Part shown: positions 1-8,568 of the stretch, in pieces
Numbering within the stretch: the stretch's first letter is position 1
Layout of the letters: each line of letters starts with the position of its first letter
Origin: Actinoallomurus liliacearum
Lineage (GTDB): Bacteria > Actinomycetota > Actinomycetes > Streptosporangiales > Streptosporangiaceae
NCBI RefSeq assembly: GCF_039542035.1
Contig: NZ_BAABHJ010000001.1
Location: 62,001 to 126,000, forward strand
DNA length: 64,000 bases
Reading direction: 5' to 3'
Notes under the pieces: generated by a model
Databases searched by the model: none
The model's input: only the letters and a program-made list of their open reading frames with translations
What the model was told of the DNA's origin: nothing
Position numbers and translations under genes: made by a program

Positions 1-424
1 GGGTCGCGTCGGGGACGGACTCGAGGTCGAGGTACGGGACGGCGAGCGCGGTCAGCATGGTCGCCGCACCGGAGGACTCCGCCTCGCGGTGGGCCCGGGC
101 GAGTTCGTCGGCCGTGTCGGCGAGGTCGCCGTGGCAGTCGCGCCGGCGGACGGCATCCGGGCGGGCGAGGCCGAGCCGTCCGACCGCCTGGGTGAGCAGT
201 GCGGAGACGAAGAGTTCGGAGTGCACGAGGCTCTCGAAGGTCATCGCCCGCGTCCACCGGGCCTCGGGGATCCCGGCGCCGGTGTCGGGGTGGCCGATGC
301 GCGTGGCCAGAGCCTTGCGGGTCCTGCGGGTGATGAACGGATCGGTCAGCCGGAACCGCTCGCACCCGGCGTGCGCCGACGCGGCGACGGCACTCGTTCC
401 GCCTCCGGACTGCAGTCCCCCCAT
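1..424 (-). CDS. Hypothetical protein, 3' end cut by window edge
   Basis: An open frame on the minus strand starts at ATG 424, seven bases downstream of an AAGGG ribosome site, and runs off the left edge after 141 codons without a stop. Codon third positions are strongly G/C. The protein opens with a Gly/Ser-rich stretch, then a charged helical segment (ERFRLTDPFITRR), a segment rich in Arg and Leu, and a part with Asp/Glu/Ala that looks alpha-helical. There is no signal peptide and no membrane segment in the visible part. I recognise no family. It reads away from the aldo/keto reductase gene upstream on the same strand, 196 bases away, so it probably has its own promoter. It is judged real from frame openness, start context and codon bias only. 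Confidence 0.55.
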   Translation of the reverse strand, partial: MGGLQSGGGTSAVAASAHAGCERFRLTDPFITRRTRKALATRIGHPDTGAGIPEARWTRAMTFESLVHSELFVSALLTQAVGRLGLARPDAVRRRDCHGDLADTADELARAHREAESSGAATMLTALAVPYLDLESVPDAT

Positions 425-620
425 GCCACACCCTTCACTCTTCGCCCGCTTCGCTACGTGACTGTAGAGCGATACACCGGGTCATGGCTCCAAGTCCAGC
501 GCGAACGGTCCAAGGGCCGGCCCAACACCGCGCGCCCTCACGCCACCGCCTCGGACGCCCACGGTACGCCTCAACGGTCGCAGAGACGGGCTCCCCGAGC
601 CCCTGCGAGGCCGGCGTGTG

Positions 621-1640
621 TCAACGGCGCCGCTGGTCGGCTCGTAGCTCAAAGTCGCCGTAGCTGTTGTCGACGGGGTTGACCGTCACCCCGGGAGCGA
701 CGATCTCGTCGATGCGGTCGAGGACTTCGGTTGAGAGTGTGACGTCGGCAGCGGGCAGGAACGCCTCGAGCTGCTCCATGGTGCGCGGTCCGATGATCGC
801 CGAGGTGACGCCGGGATGGTTGATGACGAAGGCGACGGCCAGCTCGATCAGGGTGAGGTCGGCCTTCTCGGCCAGGAGCGCGAGCTGCTCGACGGCGTCG
901 AGCTTGCGCTGGTTGGCCGGGGTGCTCATGTCGAAGCGGGCGGGGGGTCGCGCCGCGGAGGCCGGGGCGGAAGACGTGTCCCTGCGGTAGCGGCCCGAGA
1001 GCCAGCCGCCGGCGAGCGGGCTGTAGGTCAGCGTGCCCATGCCGTGGCGGCGCACCGTGGGCAGCACGTCCTCCTCGATGCCGCGGACCAGGATCGAGTA
1101 CGGCGGCTGCTCGGTCACGAACCGCTCCAGGTGGCGCTCCCGGGAGGCCCACTGGGCCTCGACGATCTGGGAGCCGGAGTACGACGAAGAGCCGAGGTAA
1201 CGGACCTTTCCCTGGTGTACGAGGTCGGAGAGAGCACCGAGGGTCTCGGAGACGTCAGTGTCCGGGCTGGGACGGTGGACCTGGTAGAGGTCGATGTAGT
1301 CGGTGCCGAGCCGCCGCAGGGAGTTCTCGACCTCGCGGATGATCCAGCGCCGCGAGCCACCCCGATGGTTGGGGTCGGCCTGGCTCATCGGCATGAAGAA
1401 CTTGGTCGCGAGGAAAACGTCTTCGCGACGGTTCTTCAGCGCCTTGCCGACGATCTCCTCCGAGACCCCACCGGAGTACACGTCCGCGGTGTCGACGAAG
1501 TTGATGCCCGCGTCGAGGGCGCGGTGGATGATCCGCACCGAGTCGGCCTCGTCCTCGTTGCCCCAGGGCCCGAACATCATCGCTCCCAGGCAGAGCGGGC
1601 TGACCTGGACGCCGGTGCGACCGAGCGGTCGGTAGTCCAT
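621..1640 (-). CDS. Aldo/keto reductase (NADPH-dependent oxidoreductase)
   Basis: This 339-residue protein is a full-length (alpha/beta)8-barrel aldo/keto reductase of the YajO/Tas-like group, which reduces aldehydes or ketones with NADPH in the cytosol. The N-terminus MDYRPLGRTGVQVSPL is typical of the family. The catalytic tetrad is complete: Asp50 and Tyr55 in VDTADVYSGG, Lys80 in LATKF and His122 in YQVHRP. The GPR-type cofactor phosphate site lies near the C-terminus (IIGPRTMEQLE). GAGGAG precedes ATG 1640. Upstream on the same strand is a truncated HTH regulator fragment, so a dedicated regulator was probably lost. The physiological substrate cannot be told from sequence. A second, unrelated-subfamily aldo/keto reductase lies at 3608. 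Confidence 0.93.
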   Translation of the reverse strand: MDYRPLGRTGVQVSPLCLGAMMFGPWGNEDEADSVRIIHRALDAGINFVDTADVYSGGVSEEIVGKALKNRREDVFLATKFFMPMSQADPNHRGGSRRWIIREVENSLRRLGTDYIDLYQVHRPSPDTDVSETLGALSDLVHQGKVRYLGSSSYSGSQIVEAQWASRERHLERFVTEQPPYSILVRGIEEDVLPTVRRHGMGTLTYSPLAGGWLSGRYRRDTSSAPASAARPPARFDMSTPANQRKLDAVEQLALLAEKADLTLIELAVAFVINHPGVTSAIIGPRTMEQLEAFLPAADVTLSTEVLDRIDEIVAPGVTVNPVDNSYGDFELRADQRRR

Positions 1641-1671
1641 GAAGGTGTTCTCCTCGTTGTGTCGTCAGTCG

Positions 1672-1845
1672 ACGCTCAAGCCGGACGTAGTAGTCCACGC
1701 TCATTCCCGTGAGCAAGGCGACTTCCTCACGACGGAGGCCTGCGACGCGGCGATTCCCGCCATAGACCGGCAGCCCGGCCTGCTGCGGGGTGATCCGCGC
1801 CCGCCGGGTGCTCAGGAACTCCCGGACCTCGGCGGTCAGGGTCAT
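1672..1845 (-). pseudogene. Truncated MmyB/XRE-type HTH regulator (N-terminus only)
   Basis: From ATG 1845, behind a GGAGGAG ribosome site, about 58 codons match the DNA-binding start of the actinobacterial HTH regulators that end in an MmyB ligand domain: a short helix, then RREEVALLTGMSVDYYVRLER, the second and third helices of the HTH. Family members continue for about 220 more residues. Here the frame leaves the family at about 1672 and reads on as an out-of-frame shadow of the aldo/keto reductase to 1255. The ligand-binding half is therefore missing, most likely by deletion that brought the reductase next to the stump. The intact ribosome site means a short product may still be translated. 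Confidence 0.75.
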
Positions 1846-2025
1846 GCGTGGCTCCTCCTGGTCGTCGCGAAACCTATGCCGTCCACCTCACGGTAAGTCC
1901 GTCGATGGCCGCCCTGAGAGGTACTGCCATTACCTGGAAGAGCAGTGACTCCCACCTGCGCATACGAGCGCGTTCCATGAAGAGGGTCAGGGACTCCAAG
2001 TCCGACGCCCAGCTGAAGGAACACC

Positions 2026-2100
2026 GTGCGCGCAGCACTCATGTACGGAGCCGGCGACGTCCGCGTCGGGAACGTCGCCGACCCGAGCCTCAAGGAACCC
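2026..2100 (+). pseudogene. N-terminal stump of a zinc-dependent alcohol dehydrogenase
   Basis: GTG 2026 follows a GAAGGA ribosome site and encodes about 25 residues (MRAALMYGAGDVRV, then DPSLKEP) that match the opening strand of zinc-dependent medium-chain alcohol dehydrogenases. The family continues with the zinc-binding Cys-Gly-Ser-Asp segment, which is absent. After Pro25 the frame becomes unrelated and runs out of frame into the exporter gene at 2169. The 323-base stretch between 1846 and 2168 holds this stump and otherwise only divergent promoter sequence; I see no other gene in it. With the truncated HTH regulator 200 bases away, it marks a deletion-prone junction. Confidence 0.6.
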
Positions 2101-2168
2101 CCGTCGTTCCTCACCGAGACGATCACCGGCACGGGCGCCCGGGGCGCGACGATGAAGCTGACGCCGCG

Positions 2169-3608
2169 ATGCCCGTCACGAAGCCGCGTGAGTCGATGCC
2201 CGCCAAGGAGACGCGGGACAGGGCCCCGGCCCACACCACGCTGATCCTCGCGATCGTCTGCATCAGCTATTTCATGGTCATCCTCGACAACTCGATCGTC
2301 TTCACCGGGCTGCCGCAGATTCGGTCGGACATGGAGTTCTCCGAGACCGGCCTGTCATGGATCACCAACGCCTACATCCTGGTCTTCGGCGGGCTGCTGC
2401 TCCTGGGAGCCCGGGCCGGTGACCTGTTCGGCCACCGCCCGGTGTTCCTGTTCTCCCTGGTCGTCTTCTCACTCACCTCGCTCCTGGTCGGCGCCGCGCA
2501 GACCCAGGCGTGGCTGATCGGCGCACGAGCGCTCCAGGGCATCGGGGCCGCGGTGCTGGCACCCTCCGCCCTGTCCCTGCTCACGCGCAGCTTCGCCGAG
2601 GGCCGGCCGCGTGACCGTGCGATGGCCGCCTACAGCGCCGTCGCCGGGATCGGCGCCGCTCTCGGTCTGGTCGTCGGAGGACTGGTCGCGGACCTTATCT
2701 CGTGGCGGGCCGGGTTCTTCCTCAACGTTCCGATCGGCATCGTGATGATGGTTCTGGCGGTGCGGTTCCTCCCGGAGACCGCCAGGCAGCGGGGCCGCTT
2801 CGACGTGGCGGGGGCGGTGCTCGCGACGCTGGGCTCGACCGCGCTGGTCCTCGGAATCGTGGACGCCACCGACCATGGTTGGACCGCCGCGGTCACCGTG
2901 ATGCCGCTGGTGGCCGGCATGGTCATGCTGGGGGCGTTCGTGTTGGTGGAGCAGCGGGCCGCGCAGCCGATCGTGCCGCTGCGGCTGTTCTCCAACCGGG
3001 AGCGCAACGGGGCCTACGTGACCCGGATGCTCTACCTGGGCGCCATGATGGGCTTCTTCTTCACCGCACAGTTCGTACAGACCGTCTACGACTGGACGCC
3101 CCTGCAGGCCGGCCTCTCCTTCCTGCCGATGACGCTGGTCAACTTCGTCTTCGCCGTCGCGGTGCCGCGGCTGCTGGACCGGGTCAGCGGCTCGCGGGTG
3201 CTCCTGACCGGGATCGCCCTGACCGCCGTGGGGATGGTGTGGCTCAGCCGCCTCGACCTCGGCACGCCCTACATCACAGGAGTGGCGCTGCCGATGGCGC
3301 TCATCGGCGCCGGCCAGGGACTGACGCTGGCTCCGCTGACGTCGAGCGGTGTCGCCGGCGTCGCCCCTACGGACGTGGGTGCCGGCTCAGGCCTGGTCAA
3401 CACCGTCCACCAGATCGGCAGCGCGCTGAGCCTCAGCATCCTCACCGCCGTGGCCGCCACCGCGTCCACGGCCCACGCGGCCGCCGACATCGCGGCTCGC
3501 TCGGGTGCCGCCCTCACCGGCTCCGCCGTCCTTCTCGTCCTCGCCACCCTGGCCGTCGTGACGCTCGTATTGCCATCACGCGCCGCCCGCAACGAAAGGT
3601 CCAGCTGA
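2169..3608 (+). CDS. MFS drug/proton antiporter, DHA2 (14-TM) family
   Basis: This is a 479-residue integral membrane transporter of the major facilitator superfamily, DHA2 branch, which exports hydrophobic compounds with proton uptake. The first helix carries the branch signature (VILDNSIVFTGLP); loop 2-3 has the MFS motif GDLFGHRP (usual form GxLaDrxGrkx); helix 5 has the antiporter motif GAALGLVVGGLV. About 14 hydrophobic segments can be counted. ATG 2169 is taken as the start; ATG 2196 is in frame and equally possible, and neither has a strong ribosome site. The stop overlaps the start of the next aldo/keto reductase (TGATG), so the two are translationally coupled. An exporter coupled to a carbonyl reductase suggests detoxification of a reactive compound; this is inference. 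Confidence 0.9.
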   Translation: MPVTKPRESMPAKETRDRAPAHTTLILAIVCISYFMVILDNSIVFTGLPQIRSDMEFSETGLSWITNAYILVFGGLLLLGARAGDLFGHRPVFLFSLVVFSLTSLLVGAAQTQAWLIGARALQGIGAAVLAPSALSLLTRSFAEGRPRDRAMAAYSAVAGIGAALGLVVGGLVADLISWRAGFFLNVPIGIVMMVLAVRFLPETARQRGRFDVAGAVLATLGSTALVLGIVDATDHGWTAAVTVMPLVAGMVMLGAFVLVEQRAAQPIVPLRLFSNRERNGAYVTRMLYLGAMMGFFFTAQFVQTVYDWTPLQAGLSFLPMTLVNFVFAVAVPRLLDRVSGSRVLLTGIALTAVGMVWLSRLDLGTPYITGVALPMALIGAGQGLTLAPLTSSGVAGVAPTDVGAGSGLVNTVHQIGSALSLSILTAVAATASTAHAAADIAARSGAALTGSAVLLVLATLAVVTLVLPSRAARNERSS

Positions 3609-4492
3609 TGCAGACCCTCACCCTGAACAACGGCGTCGAGATGCCCGCCCTGGGACTCGGTGTCTTCCAGACCCCGCCCGACGAGACCAAGGCCGCCGTC
3701 ACAGCCGCCCTCGGGCTCGGCTACCGGCACATCGACACCGCCGCGGCGTACGGCAACGAGCGCGAGGTCGGCCGGGCCATCCGTGACTCCGAGGTGCCCC
3801 GCGACGAGATCTTCATCGAAACCAAGATCTGGATCAGCGACTACGGGTACGACGAGACCCTGCACGGCTTCGACAAGAGCGCCGCAAAGCTCGGGGTCGA
3901 CCAGATCGACCTGCTGATCCTGCATCAAGCCCTGCCTTCGGACTTCGACCGGACTCTCGCGGCCTATCGAGCCTTGGAGAAGCTCCTGGCCGACGGCAGG
4001 CTTCGTGCCATCGGCGTCAGCAACTTCATGGTCGACCACCTGACCACGCTGCTCGACGCGACCTCCGTCGTACCCGCGGTCAACCAGTTGGAGATCCACC
4101 CCTACTTCCAGCAGCGCGCCGTGCTCGACTTCGACGACCAGCACGGCATCCTCAACCAGGCCTGGTCCCCCATCGGAGGGATCACCTTCTACCCGGGATA
4201 CGGCGAGGACCGCAAGAGCGTCCTGCAGGACGCGGTCGTCACCGGCATCGCCCAGGCCCACGGCAAGAGCCCGGCCCAGGTGCTCCTCCGCTGGGGGCTC
4301 CAGCACGGTCGCTCGGTCATCCCCAAATCCACCAGGCGCGAGCGCATCGCCGAGAACATCGACGTCTTCGACTTCGAGCTCACCGCCGACGAGCTCGCCG
4401 CCCTCGACGCGCTCGAGACCGGCCGGCGCGGCGGTCCCGAGCCCGAGGCCGTCACGCTCGGCAGCTACGGCCGCGCCATCCCCGAGGCCTGA
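3608..4492 (+). CDS. Aldo/keto reductase (2,5-diketo-gluconate reductase-like)
   Basis: This 294-residue cytosolic NADPH-dependent reductase belongs to the AKR5-like bacterial subfamily. The catalytic tetrad is complete: Asp43 and Tyr48 in HIDTAAAYGNE, Lys73 in ETKIW and His106 in LILHQA. GVSNF and the cofactor-binding VIPKSTRRERIAEN element near residue 240 are also present. Length is normal for the family. The start ATG 3608 shares a base with the stop of the DHA2 exporter, so expression is coupled. It is followed at once by a strong hairpin terminator at 4518. It differs clearly from the YajO-type reductase at 621, so the two are not recent duplicates. Confidence 0.93.
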   Translation: MQTLTLNNGVEMPALGLGVFQTPPDETKAAVTAALGLGYRHIDTAAAYGNEREVGRAIRDSEVPRDEIFIETKIWISDYGYDETLHGFDKSAAKLGVDQIDLLILHQALPSDFDRTLAAYRALEKLLADGRLRAIGVSNFMVDHLTTLLDATSVVPAVNQLEIHPYFQQRAVLDFDDQHGILNQAWSPIGGITFYPGYGEDRKSVLQDAVVTGIAQAHGKSPAQVLLRWGLQHGRSVIPKSTRRERIAENIDVFDFELTADELAALDALETGRRGGPEPEAVTLGSYGRAIPEA

Positions 4493-4517
4493 GCCCACCC
4501 AGAGAGGACCCCTCCCT

Positions 4518-4555
4518 ACGACGAGGAGGCGCCCCTGGGGGCGCCTCCTCGTCGT
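4518..4555 (+). terminator. Perfect 16-bp hairpin terminator after the exporter/reductase pair
   Basis: A perfect inverted repeat of 16 bp (4518-4533 and 4540-4555) encloses a 6-base loop, starting 25 bases after the reductase stop. The stem is GC-rich and followed by CTTCA rather than a T run, as is usual for actinobacterial terminators. Confidence 0.85.
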
Positions 4556-4640
4556 CTTCAGGTCACATCCGGATCGCGGCGTTCGCAGGAACGCCGATTC
4601 GCGCTGAACGATCCCTCGCGTACGGTCCAGGGCGGCCGGC

Positions 4641-4672
4641 ACCGGCCCCGCACGCCGTTGTGCGGGGCCGGT
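4641..4672 (-). terminator. Hairpin terminator after pruA (bidirectional)
   Basis: A perfect 13-bp inverted repeat (4641-4653 and 4660-4672) with a 6-base loop lies 16 bases past the pruA stop on the minus strand. With the hairpin at 4518 it separates the two convergent transcription units. Confidence 0.8.
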
Positions 4673-4687
4673 GGCTCATGGGGCGGG

Positions 4688-6313
4688 TCAGCCCATGTGC
4701 GGGTAGCGGTGGCCGGCCGGCGGGACGAAGGTCTCCTTGATGGTCCGGGTGGACGTCCAGCGCAGCAGGTTCTGGGCGGAGCCGGCCTTGTCGTTCGTGC
4801 CCGAGGCGCGTCCGCCGCCGAAGGGCTGCTGGCCGACGACCGCGCCGGTGGGCTTGTCGTTGATGTAGAAGTTGCCGGCGGCGAACCGCAGCACCTCGGT
4901 GGCGCGGGCGATGGCGACCCGGTCCCGGGCGAAGACCGCCCCGGTCAGCGCGTACGGGCTGACCGACTCCAGCTGGGCGAGCATCGGCTCGTAGTCGGCG
5001 TCGTCGTAGACGTGGACGGCGAGGATGGGCCCGAAGAACTCGGTGCGGAACACCTCGTGGCCCGGGTCGTCGCAGACCAGGACGGTCGGGCGGACGAAGT
5101 AGCCCTCACTGTCATCACAGGTCCCGCCCGCCAGGACGTCGATGGACGGGTCCTTGGCGGCGCGCTCCAGGACGTCCTCGAGCCGGCCGTAGGATCGGGC
5201 GTCGATCACCGCGCCGCCGAAGTTGCGAAGGTCGCGTACGTCCCCCATGGTCAGCGCCTCGGTCTCGGCGACCAGTTCGTCCCTGATCTGCCCCCACAGG
5301 GAGCGCGGCACGTAGGCGCGGGAGGCGGCCGAGCACTTCTGCCCCTGGTATTCGAACGCGCCGCGGATCAGCGCCGTGACCAGCGTCACCGGGTCCGCGG
5401 AAGAATGCGCGACGATGAAGTCCTTGCCGCCGGTCTCGCCGACCAGGCGCGGGTAGGAGCGGTAGCCGGTGAGGTGTTCCCCGACGGTGCGCCACAGGTG
5501 CTGGAAGGTCGCGGTCGAGCCGGTGAAGTGGACGCCCGCCAGGTCGGGGTCGGTCAGCACGACGTCGGAGACGGCGCGGCCGTCCCCGGTGACCATGTTG
5601 ATCACGCCGGGCGGCAGTCCGGCCTCCTCCAGCAGCCGCAGGGTGAAGTGCGCGGCGAACTGCTGGGTGGGTGAGGGCTTCCAGATCACCGTGTTGCCCA
5701 TGAGGGCGGGCGCGGTCGGCAGGTTCGCGGCGATCGCGGTGAAGTTGAACGGGGTGACCGCGTAGACGAAGCCCTCCAGGGGCCGATGGTCGGCGCGGTT
5801 CCACACGCCGGGCGACGAGACGGGCTGTTCGGCCAGGATCTGGCGGGCGAAGTGCACGTTGAACCGCCAGAAGTCGGCCAGCTCGCAGGGCGCGTCGATC
5901 TCGGCCTGCTGGGCGGTCTTGGACTGGCCCAGCATCGTGGCGGCGGCGATCCTCTCCCGCCAGGGCCCCGACAGCAGGTCGGCGGCGCGCAGCAGGATCG
6001 CCGCCCGGTCGTCGAAGTCGAGGGCCCGCCAGCCGGGGGCGGCCCGGCGGGCGGCGTCCAGCGCGGCCCGCGCGTCGGCGTGGTCGGCGTTGGCGGTGGT
6101 GCCCAGCACCTCACGGTGGCTGTGCGGCTGGACGACCGGGATCCGCTCGCCGCCGCCCATCCGTTCCTTGCCGTCGATCGTGCAGGTCAGCTCGGCGTCA
6201 CCGCCTGACAGCGCGGCCAGCTCGGACTCCAGCCGGGCGCGCTCTGGGCTGCCGGGCCGGTAGTCGTGCACCGGCTCGTTGACCGGCGCGGGCACGCGGG
6301 TGATGGCGTCCAT
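4688..6313 (-). CDS. pruA: L-glutamate gamma-semialdehyde (P5C) dehydrogenase
   Basis: This enzyme oxidises glutamate-5-semialdehyde (from pyrroline-5-carboxylate) to glutamate with NAD+, the second step of proline degradation. The 541-residue length fits the monofunctional PruA group. The aldehyde dehydrogenase residues are in place: Asn190 in TPFNFT, general base Glu293 in GETGGKD, and the catalytic Cys327 in GQKCSAA. The N-terminal DAITRVPAPVNEP opening is typical of actinobacterial PruA. It is 16 bases downstream of the proline dehydrogenase gene, so the two form one operon that ends at the hairpin at 4641. The PucR-type regulator divergent from the operon is the likely activator. Confidence 0.96.
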   Translation of the reverse strand: MDAITRVPAPVNEPVHDYRPGSPERARLESELAALSGGDAELTCTIDGKERMGGGERIPVVQPHSHREVLGTTANADHADARAALDAARRAAPGWRALDFDDRAAILLRAADLLSGPWRERIAAATMLGQSKTAQQAEIDAPCELADFWRFNVHFARQILAEQPVSSPGVWNRADHRPLEGFVYAVTPFNFTAIAANLPTAPALMGNTVIWKPSPTQQFAAHFTLRLLEEAGLPPGVINMVTGDGRAVSDVVLTDPDLAGVHFTGSTATFQHLWRTVGEHLTGYRSYPRLVGETGGKDFIVAHSSADPVTLVTALIRGAFEYQGQKCSAASRAYVPRSLWGQIRDELVAETEALTMGDVRDLRNFGGAVIDARSYGRLEDVLERAAKDPSIDVLAGGTCDDSEGYFVRPTVLVCDDPGHEVFRTEFFGPILAVHVYDDADYEPMLAQLESVSPYALTGAVFARDRVAIARATEVLRFAAGNFYINDKPTGAVVGQQPFGGGRASGTNDKAGSAQNLLRWTSTRTIKETFVPPAGHRYPHMG

Positions 6314-6329
6314 GGGAACCTCCTGGGGG

Positions 6330-7262
6330 TCAGTGGCGGGTGGTGAACGAGCGCAGGAAGAAGGCGAGGTTCGCCGGCCGCTCGGCCAGGCGGCGCATGA
6401 AGTAGCCGTACCAGTCGGCGCCGTAGGGCACGTAGGCGCGGATCCGCCGCCCCGCGGCGGCCAGCCGGCGCTGCTCGGCGTCGCGGATGCCGTAGAGCAT
6501 CTGGAACTCGTACGTGTCGGGCGAGCGGCCGTACCTCTCGGCGAGCCGGAGGGCCAGCTCGATCATCCGGGGGTCGTGCGAGCCGATCATCGGGTAGCCG
6601 TCTCCGGCCATCAGGATCCGTAGGCAGCGCGCGTAGGCCAGGTCCACGTCCCGCTTGCTCTGGTAGGCCACGGAGGCGGGCTCCTTGTAGGCGCCCTTGA
6701 CCAGGCGCACCCGCGACCCTTCGACGGCCAGTGCCCGTGCGTCGTCCTCGGTGCGCGACAGGTACGCCTGCAGGACGGCGCCCGTCCGCGGGAAGTCGCG
6801 GCGCAGCTCGGCGAGGATCGCCAAGGTCGAGTCGACGGTGGTGTGGTCCTCCATGTCGAGCGTGACGGTGGTGCCGATCGCCGCGGCGGCCTCGCAGACC
6901 CGGCGCGCGCCCGCCAGGGCCAGGTCGTGGCCGCCGGGCAGGCCCTGGCCGAACGCCGACAGCTTCACCGAGACCTCGGCGCGCCCGCCCAGCCCCTTGC
7001 CGCCGAGCGCGTCCAGCAGCGCGAGGTAGGCGTCGCGGTTGCGACGGGCCTGAGCAGCGTCGGTGATGTCCTCGCCCAGGTGGTCGAGGGTGACCTCGAT
7101 GCCGTCGGCGGTCAGCGCGTCGACGACCTCCAGCGCCTCGGGCAACCCGTTCCCGGCGATGAAACGGTCGACGACGGGCCGGGTCACGGGGGCCCGGCTG
7201 ACGATCCGATGGATCCGGTCACTGCGCGAGGCGGCGAGCAAGACAGGGCCCAGCACTGGCAA
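6330..7262 (-). CDS. pruB: Proline dehydrogenase
   Basis: This 310-residue FAD enzyme carries out the first step of proline catabolism, oxidising proline to pyrroline-5-carboxylate and passing electrons to the respiratory chain. It is the short monofunctional type, as in mycobacteria and Streptomyces. Family segments visible include TLDHLGEDI near residue 58, SVKLSAFG near 100 (Lys and the beta-barrel core), TLDMEDHTTVD near 134, RLVKGAYKEP near 183 and the C-terminal substrate-binding YVPYGADWYGYFMRRLAERP, where the two Arg of the RRLAER helix bind the proline carboxylate. It is first in the operon with pruA and divergent from the PucR-type gene at 7377. Confidence 0.95.
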   Translation of the reverse strand: MPVLGPVLLAASRSDRIHRIVSRAPVTRPVVDRFIAGNGLPEALEVVDALTADGIEVTLDHLGEDITDAAQARRNRDAYLALLDALGGKGLGGRAEVSVKLSAFGQGLPGGHDLALAGARRVCEAAAAIGTTVTLDMEDHTTVDSTLAILAELRRDFPRTGAVLQAYLSRTEDDARALAVEGSRVRLVKGAYKEPASVAYQSKRDVDLAYARCLRILMAGDGYPMIGSHDPRMIELALRLAERYGRSPDTYEFQMLYGIRDAEQRRLAAAGRRIRAYVPYGADWYGYFMRRLAERPANLAFFLRSFTTRH

Positions 7263-7359
7263 CCTCCCAGGTCAAAGCGGGGATCATCGATGCTCTTGAA
7301 GGTACGAGCCGGGCGGTGCGGCCGCCATCGACAGCGGTCACGACCCTGGCCACCACGCC

Positions 7360-7376
7360 TTGTACATTTGTATGAA
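7360..7376 (+). promoter_or_regulatory. Promoter-proximal element of the PucR-type gene, probably leaderless
   Basis: Two TTGTA repeats with an 8-base period (7360 and 7368) end four bases before ATG 7377. TACATT at 7363 matches the -10 hexamer at four of six positions and would place the transcript start about at the ATG. No Shine-Dalgarno sequence precedes the gene. I infer a leaderless mRNA; the repeats could also bind the regulator itself. Confidence 0.4.
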
Positions 7377-8552
7377 ATGAGCGACTACCAGAGCCTGGTC
7401 GACGAGGTGTCGGCGCTTCTTCAGGCACCGGTGACGCTGGAGGACCGCGAGTTCACCCTCATCGCCTTCAGCTCCCACGACGACGACCTCGACCCGGTGC
7501 GCACCCGCTCGATCCTGCGCCGCCGCTCCTCCCCGGCGGTCCGTGCCTGGTTCGAGGGCTTCGGGATCGCCCGCGCGACCGGCCCGACCCGTACGCCCGC
7601 CGACCCCGCGGCCGGGATCCGCGCGCGGCTGTGCCTGCCAGCCCGGCACGAGGGCGCCGTCTACGGCTACCTGTGGCTGCTGGACGACGGCGCCGTCGAC
7701 CCCGCCGATCCCCGCATGACCCGGGTGATGACCCTGGCGACCCGGGCCGGACGGCTGCTGGCCGCCGACATCTGGCAGGCGCAGGCCGCGCCGCGGGCCT
7801 TCGCGCGGCTGCTGTCGGGCTCGGCCGCGGACCGCGCCGAGGCCGCTCGGACCCTCGGCGCGCTGCGGCATCCGGTGTCGGCGTCCGCGTCCGTCACCGT
7901 GGTCTGGGTGAGCCCCGCCCCGCAAGCCGCCCCGACCCGGCTCCCGGGCGGCGTGCTGACCCAGCGGAGCCCGGGTGGCCTGGCGCTCCTCGTGCCGCTG
8001 CCGGACCCCGCCGAGACCGCCCCCGCCCGGACGATCGCCGCCGGACTCCTCGCTTCGATCGCCGGCTCCGACCGGACGCTCGCGGGCGTGGGCGGCGCCA
8101 GGACGGACCTGCCCGACGCCCGGCACTCATGGCGGGAGGCCCGGCTGGCGGTACGGGCGGCGCGCGCCGAACCCCGGTTGGGCCCCGTGGCCTGCTGGGA
8201 CGGTCTGGGCGCCTACCGGCTGATCGCCGCGCCCCCGATGGCGACACCGACGGCGCCGCCCGCCGACCCGGCCCTGCTCCCCCTCCTGGAGCCCGCGCGC
8301 GCCGACCTGCTGCGCACCGCCGAGACCTACCTGGACCACGCCGGTCATGCCCAGCGCACCGCCGAGGCCCTCTCCGTACACCGGCAGACCCTGTACTACC
8401 GGCTGTCCAGGATCAAGGCGCTGACCGGCCTCGACCTGGACTCCGGAGCGGACCGTCTCCTGCTGCACCTGGCGATCAAGACCTTCCGGCTGGCCACCGC
8501 GCCCGAAGACCCTGCCGACGCCGGAGAGCCCGGCCCAGCGACCGTGGACTGA
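7377..8552 (+). CDS. PucR-family transcriptional regulator of proline catabolism
   Basis: The 391-residue protein has no signal peptide. Its C-terminal 65 residues form a PucR-type helix-turn-helix, with the signature HAQRTAEALSVHRQTLYYRLSRIKALTG split over two helices (about residues 322-350). The middle region resembles the GGDEF-like CdaR domain and the N-terminus a GAF-like sensor (VTLEDREFTLIAFSSHDDD). Regulators of this type activate proline degradation in mycobacteria (PruC) and Streptomyces (PruR) in response to proline. Here the gene is divergent from pruBA with a 114-base shared promoter region, which supports the same role. The start at ATG 7377 is chosen because homology begins there; a much longer upstream frame is an artefact over pruB. 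Confidence 0.9.
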   Translation: MSDYQSLVDEVSALLQAPVTLEDREFTLIAFSSHDDDLDPVRTRSILRRRSSPAVRAWFEGFGIARATGPTRTPADPAAGIRARLCLPARHEGAVYGYLWLLDDGAVDPADPRMTRVMTLATRAGRLLAADIWQAQAAPRAFARLLSGSAADRAEAARTLGALRHPVSASASVTVVWVSPAPQAAPTRLPGGVLTQRSPGGLALLVPLPDPAETAPARTIAAGLLASIAGSDRTLAGVGGARTDLPDARHSWREARLAVRAARAEPRLGPVACWDGLGAYRLIAAPPMATPTAPPADPALLPLLEPARADLLRTAETYLDHAGHAQRTAEALSVHRQTLYYRLSRIKALTGLDLDSGADRLLLHLAIKTFRLATAPEDPADAGEPGPATVD

Positions 8553-8568
8553 GAGAGGGCCTACGGCT

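Noticed and set aside
89..682. Plus-strand frames over the left edge
   Set aside because: They lie antisense to the minus-strand gene at 1-424 and its upstream region, with Arg/Pro-rich low-complexity translation typical of shadows in GC-rich DNA.
3269..4642. 457-codon minus-strand frame
   Set aside because: It is antisense to the aldo/keto reductase and exporter genes, which have intact motifs; the translation has no recognisable domain.
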